Under the pieces are notes generated by a model. It was not told the origin of the DNA. It was given only the letters and a program-made list of their open reading frames with translations, and made no database searches. DNA of 64,000 nt from Methanocorpusculum sp. (GTDB taxonomy: Archaea; Halobacteriota; Methanomicrobia; Methanomicrobiales; Methanocorpusculaceae). Position numbers and translations under genes: made by a program. The DNA is taken from contig JAFQTT010000011.1 of NCBI GenBank assembly GCA_017408885.1, positions 1 to 64,000 on the forward strand, in the 5' to 3' direction. Positions within the stretch are counted from its first letter, which is position 1, and each line of letters starts with the position of its first letter. This document shows, piece by piece, positions 63,340 through 64,000 of this stretch.

Positions 63340-64000
63340 ATGTCTTCAACATCCCAGAAACCATTAATTCGCGGCCTCACATATCCTGACCACGTCCAAA
63401 ACTCACTCTACAGCATGTTCGAATATGGAATGTCACGCGTTGGAAAAAATGCCGAAGCATACCAGTACTTCTCAAACAAAGTCACCTACGGACAGCTCAT
63501 GGATGACATCCACGCATGCGCAGCAGGACTTCTCGAACTTGGCGTCAAAAAAGGAGACTTTGTCACAATCTGCCTCCCAAACATCCCGCAGTGTGTAATC
63601 GCCCTCTACGCAGTAAACCGCATTGGCGCAGTATGCAACCTCGTACACCCGTTATCAACCAAAACCGAAATCGAAAAAGCAGTAAACCTAACAGAAAGCC
63701 GCTTTGCATTTACATTCGAACTAAACGAAGGACACTTCGATGGACTTTGCAAAACACTCATCCGATGTAAAACCTCAGAGTACTTCCCAAAAAACCCCAA
63801 AGGGTTCATAATGAAAACCGCATACAACTTCTCTGTCAGAAAAGCAAAACGTACTGATGGGGCTGTCCTCTGGTCTTCTCTAATCTCATCCGGCAGAAAA
63901 TCACTCGCCAAAAAACCACTCCCGAAAAACACCGTCAAACCATCCGACACAGCAGCACTCATGTACACCGGAGGAACAACAGGAGATGCAAAAGGCGTTA
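63340..64000 (+). CDS. AMP-binding acyl-CoA synthetase, N-terminal part
   Basis: Partial, 220 residues before the window ends. Starts MSSTSQKPLIRGLTYPDHV; the substrate-independent parts are VTYGQLMDDIHACAAGLLEL, ICLPNIPQCVIALYAVNRIG and the P-loop YTGGTTGDAKGV at the very end. It belongs to the AMP-binding family that activates fatty or other carboxylic acids; the substrate cannot be told. Codons favour A- and C-ending forms, somewhat unlike its neighbours. Confidence 0.88.
   Translation, partial: MSSTSQKPLIRGLTYPDHVQNSLYSMFEYGMSRVGKNAEAYQYFSNKVTYGQLMDDIHACAAGLLELGVKKGDFVTICLPNIPQCVIALYAVNRIGAVCNLVHPLSTKTEIEKAVNLTESRFAFTFELNEGHFDGLCKTLIRCKTSEYFPKNPKGFIMKTAYNFSVRKAKRTDGAVLWSSLISSGRKSLAKKPLPKNTVKPSDTAALMYTGGTTGDAKGV

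Overview
The window looks like a piece of the chromosome of a hydrogenotrophic methanogen of the Methanomicrobiales. Methanocorpusculum or a close relative is my best guess, inferred from gene content and not from any search. Diagnostic genes are formylmethanofuran dehydrogenase ferredoxins (FwdG/FwdF), the F420 gene cofH, a small siroheme reductase, a four-subunit pyruvate:ferredoxin oxidoreductase, a Fae-Hps fusion, split archaeal RNA polymerase genes (H, B'', B', A', A''), and the three-gene aspartate-semialdehyde sulfurtransferase set used by methanogens to make homocysteine. Many genes have a TATA box 25-30 nt before the ATG and therefore look leaderless.

Layout. 1-2070: fwdG/fwdF (partial), a long AT-rich spacer, a candidate structured small RNA (about 992-1172), and a small sulfite/nitrite reductase-like gene. 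2155-5912: an accessory island of short plus-strand genes, with RHH-like DNA-binding proteins, an HNH endonuclease, an HTH peptide, several unknown proteins, inverted repeats and palindromes, and no integrase; it resembles a plasmid or provirus remnant. 5936-15442: nog1, a CBS/HTH regulator, a PRC-barrel protein, porCDAB, the nreA DNA-repair gene with a C-terminal PCNA motif, and small regulators. 15487-22969: a nine-gene cell-envelope operon (two DUF4129-like surface proteins, DUF4350, MoxR, DUF58, three membrane proteins) including a 59-aa gene. 23011-31048: a cis-prenyltransferase-like subunit without its catalytic front, signal peptidase, cofH, a palindromic element, tspO, gdh, a site-2 protease and fae-hps. 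31203-42790: phosphate uptake, hemD, an RPA-associated protein, a phosphoesterase, an Lhr-type helicase whose 3' end is tandemly repeated (84-bp units), an ATPase, PPOX, tautomerase, guaA and pyrG.

42897-45841 holds four genes that probably form one signalling unit: two paralogous membrane-anchored double winged-helix regulators, a secreted protein sharing the sensor domain of one regulator, and a lipoprotein with an internal duplication. All four promoters carry the same ATTGGACA-type element directly upstream of TATA. This is the best candidate for an undescribed system in the window. 45941-54081: the RNA polymerase operon and tRNA-Lys. 54253-56849: the homocysteine-synthesis trio. 56950-64000: metallo-beta-lactamase proteins, thioredoxin, a second Lhr-like helicase, FKBP isomerase, cupin phosphoglucose isomerase, a ComEC-like hydrolase with its DUF3006 partner, and the start of an acyl-CoA synthetase.

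Coding regions were judged by translation, motif recognition and gene neighbourhood only; no database search was possible.
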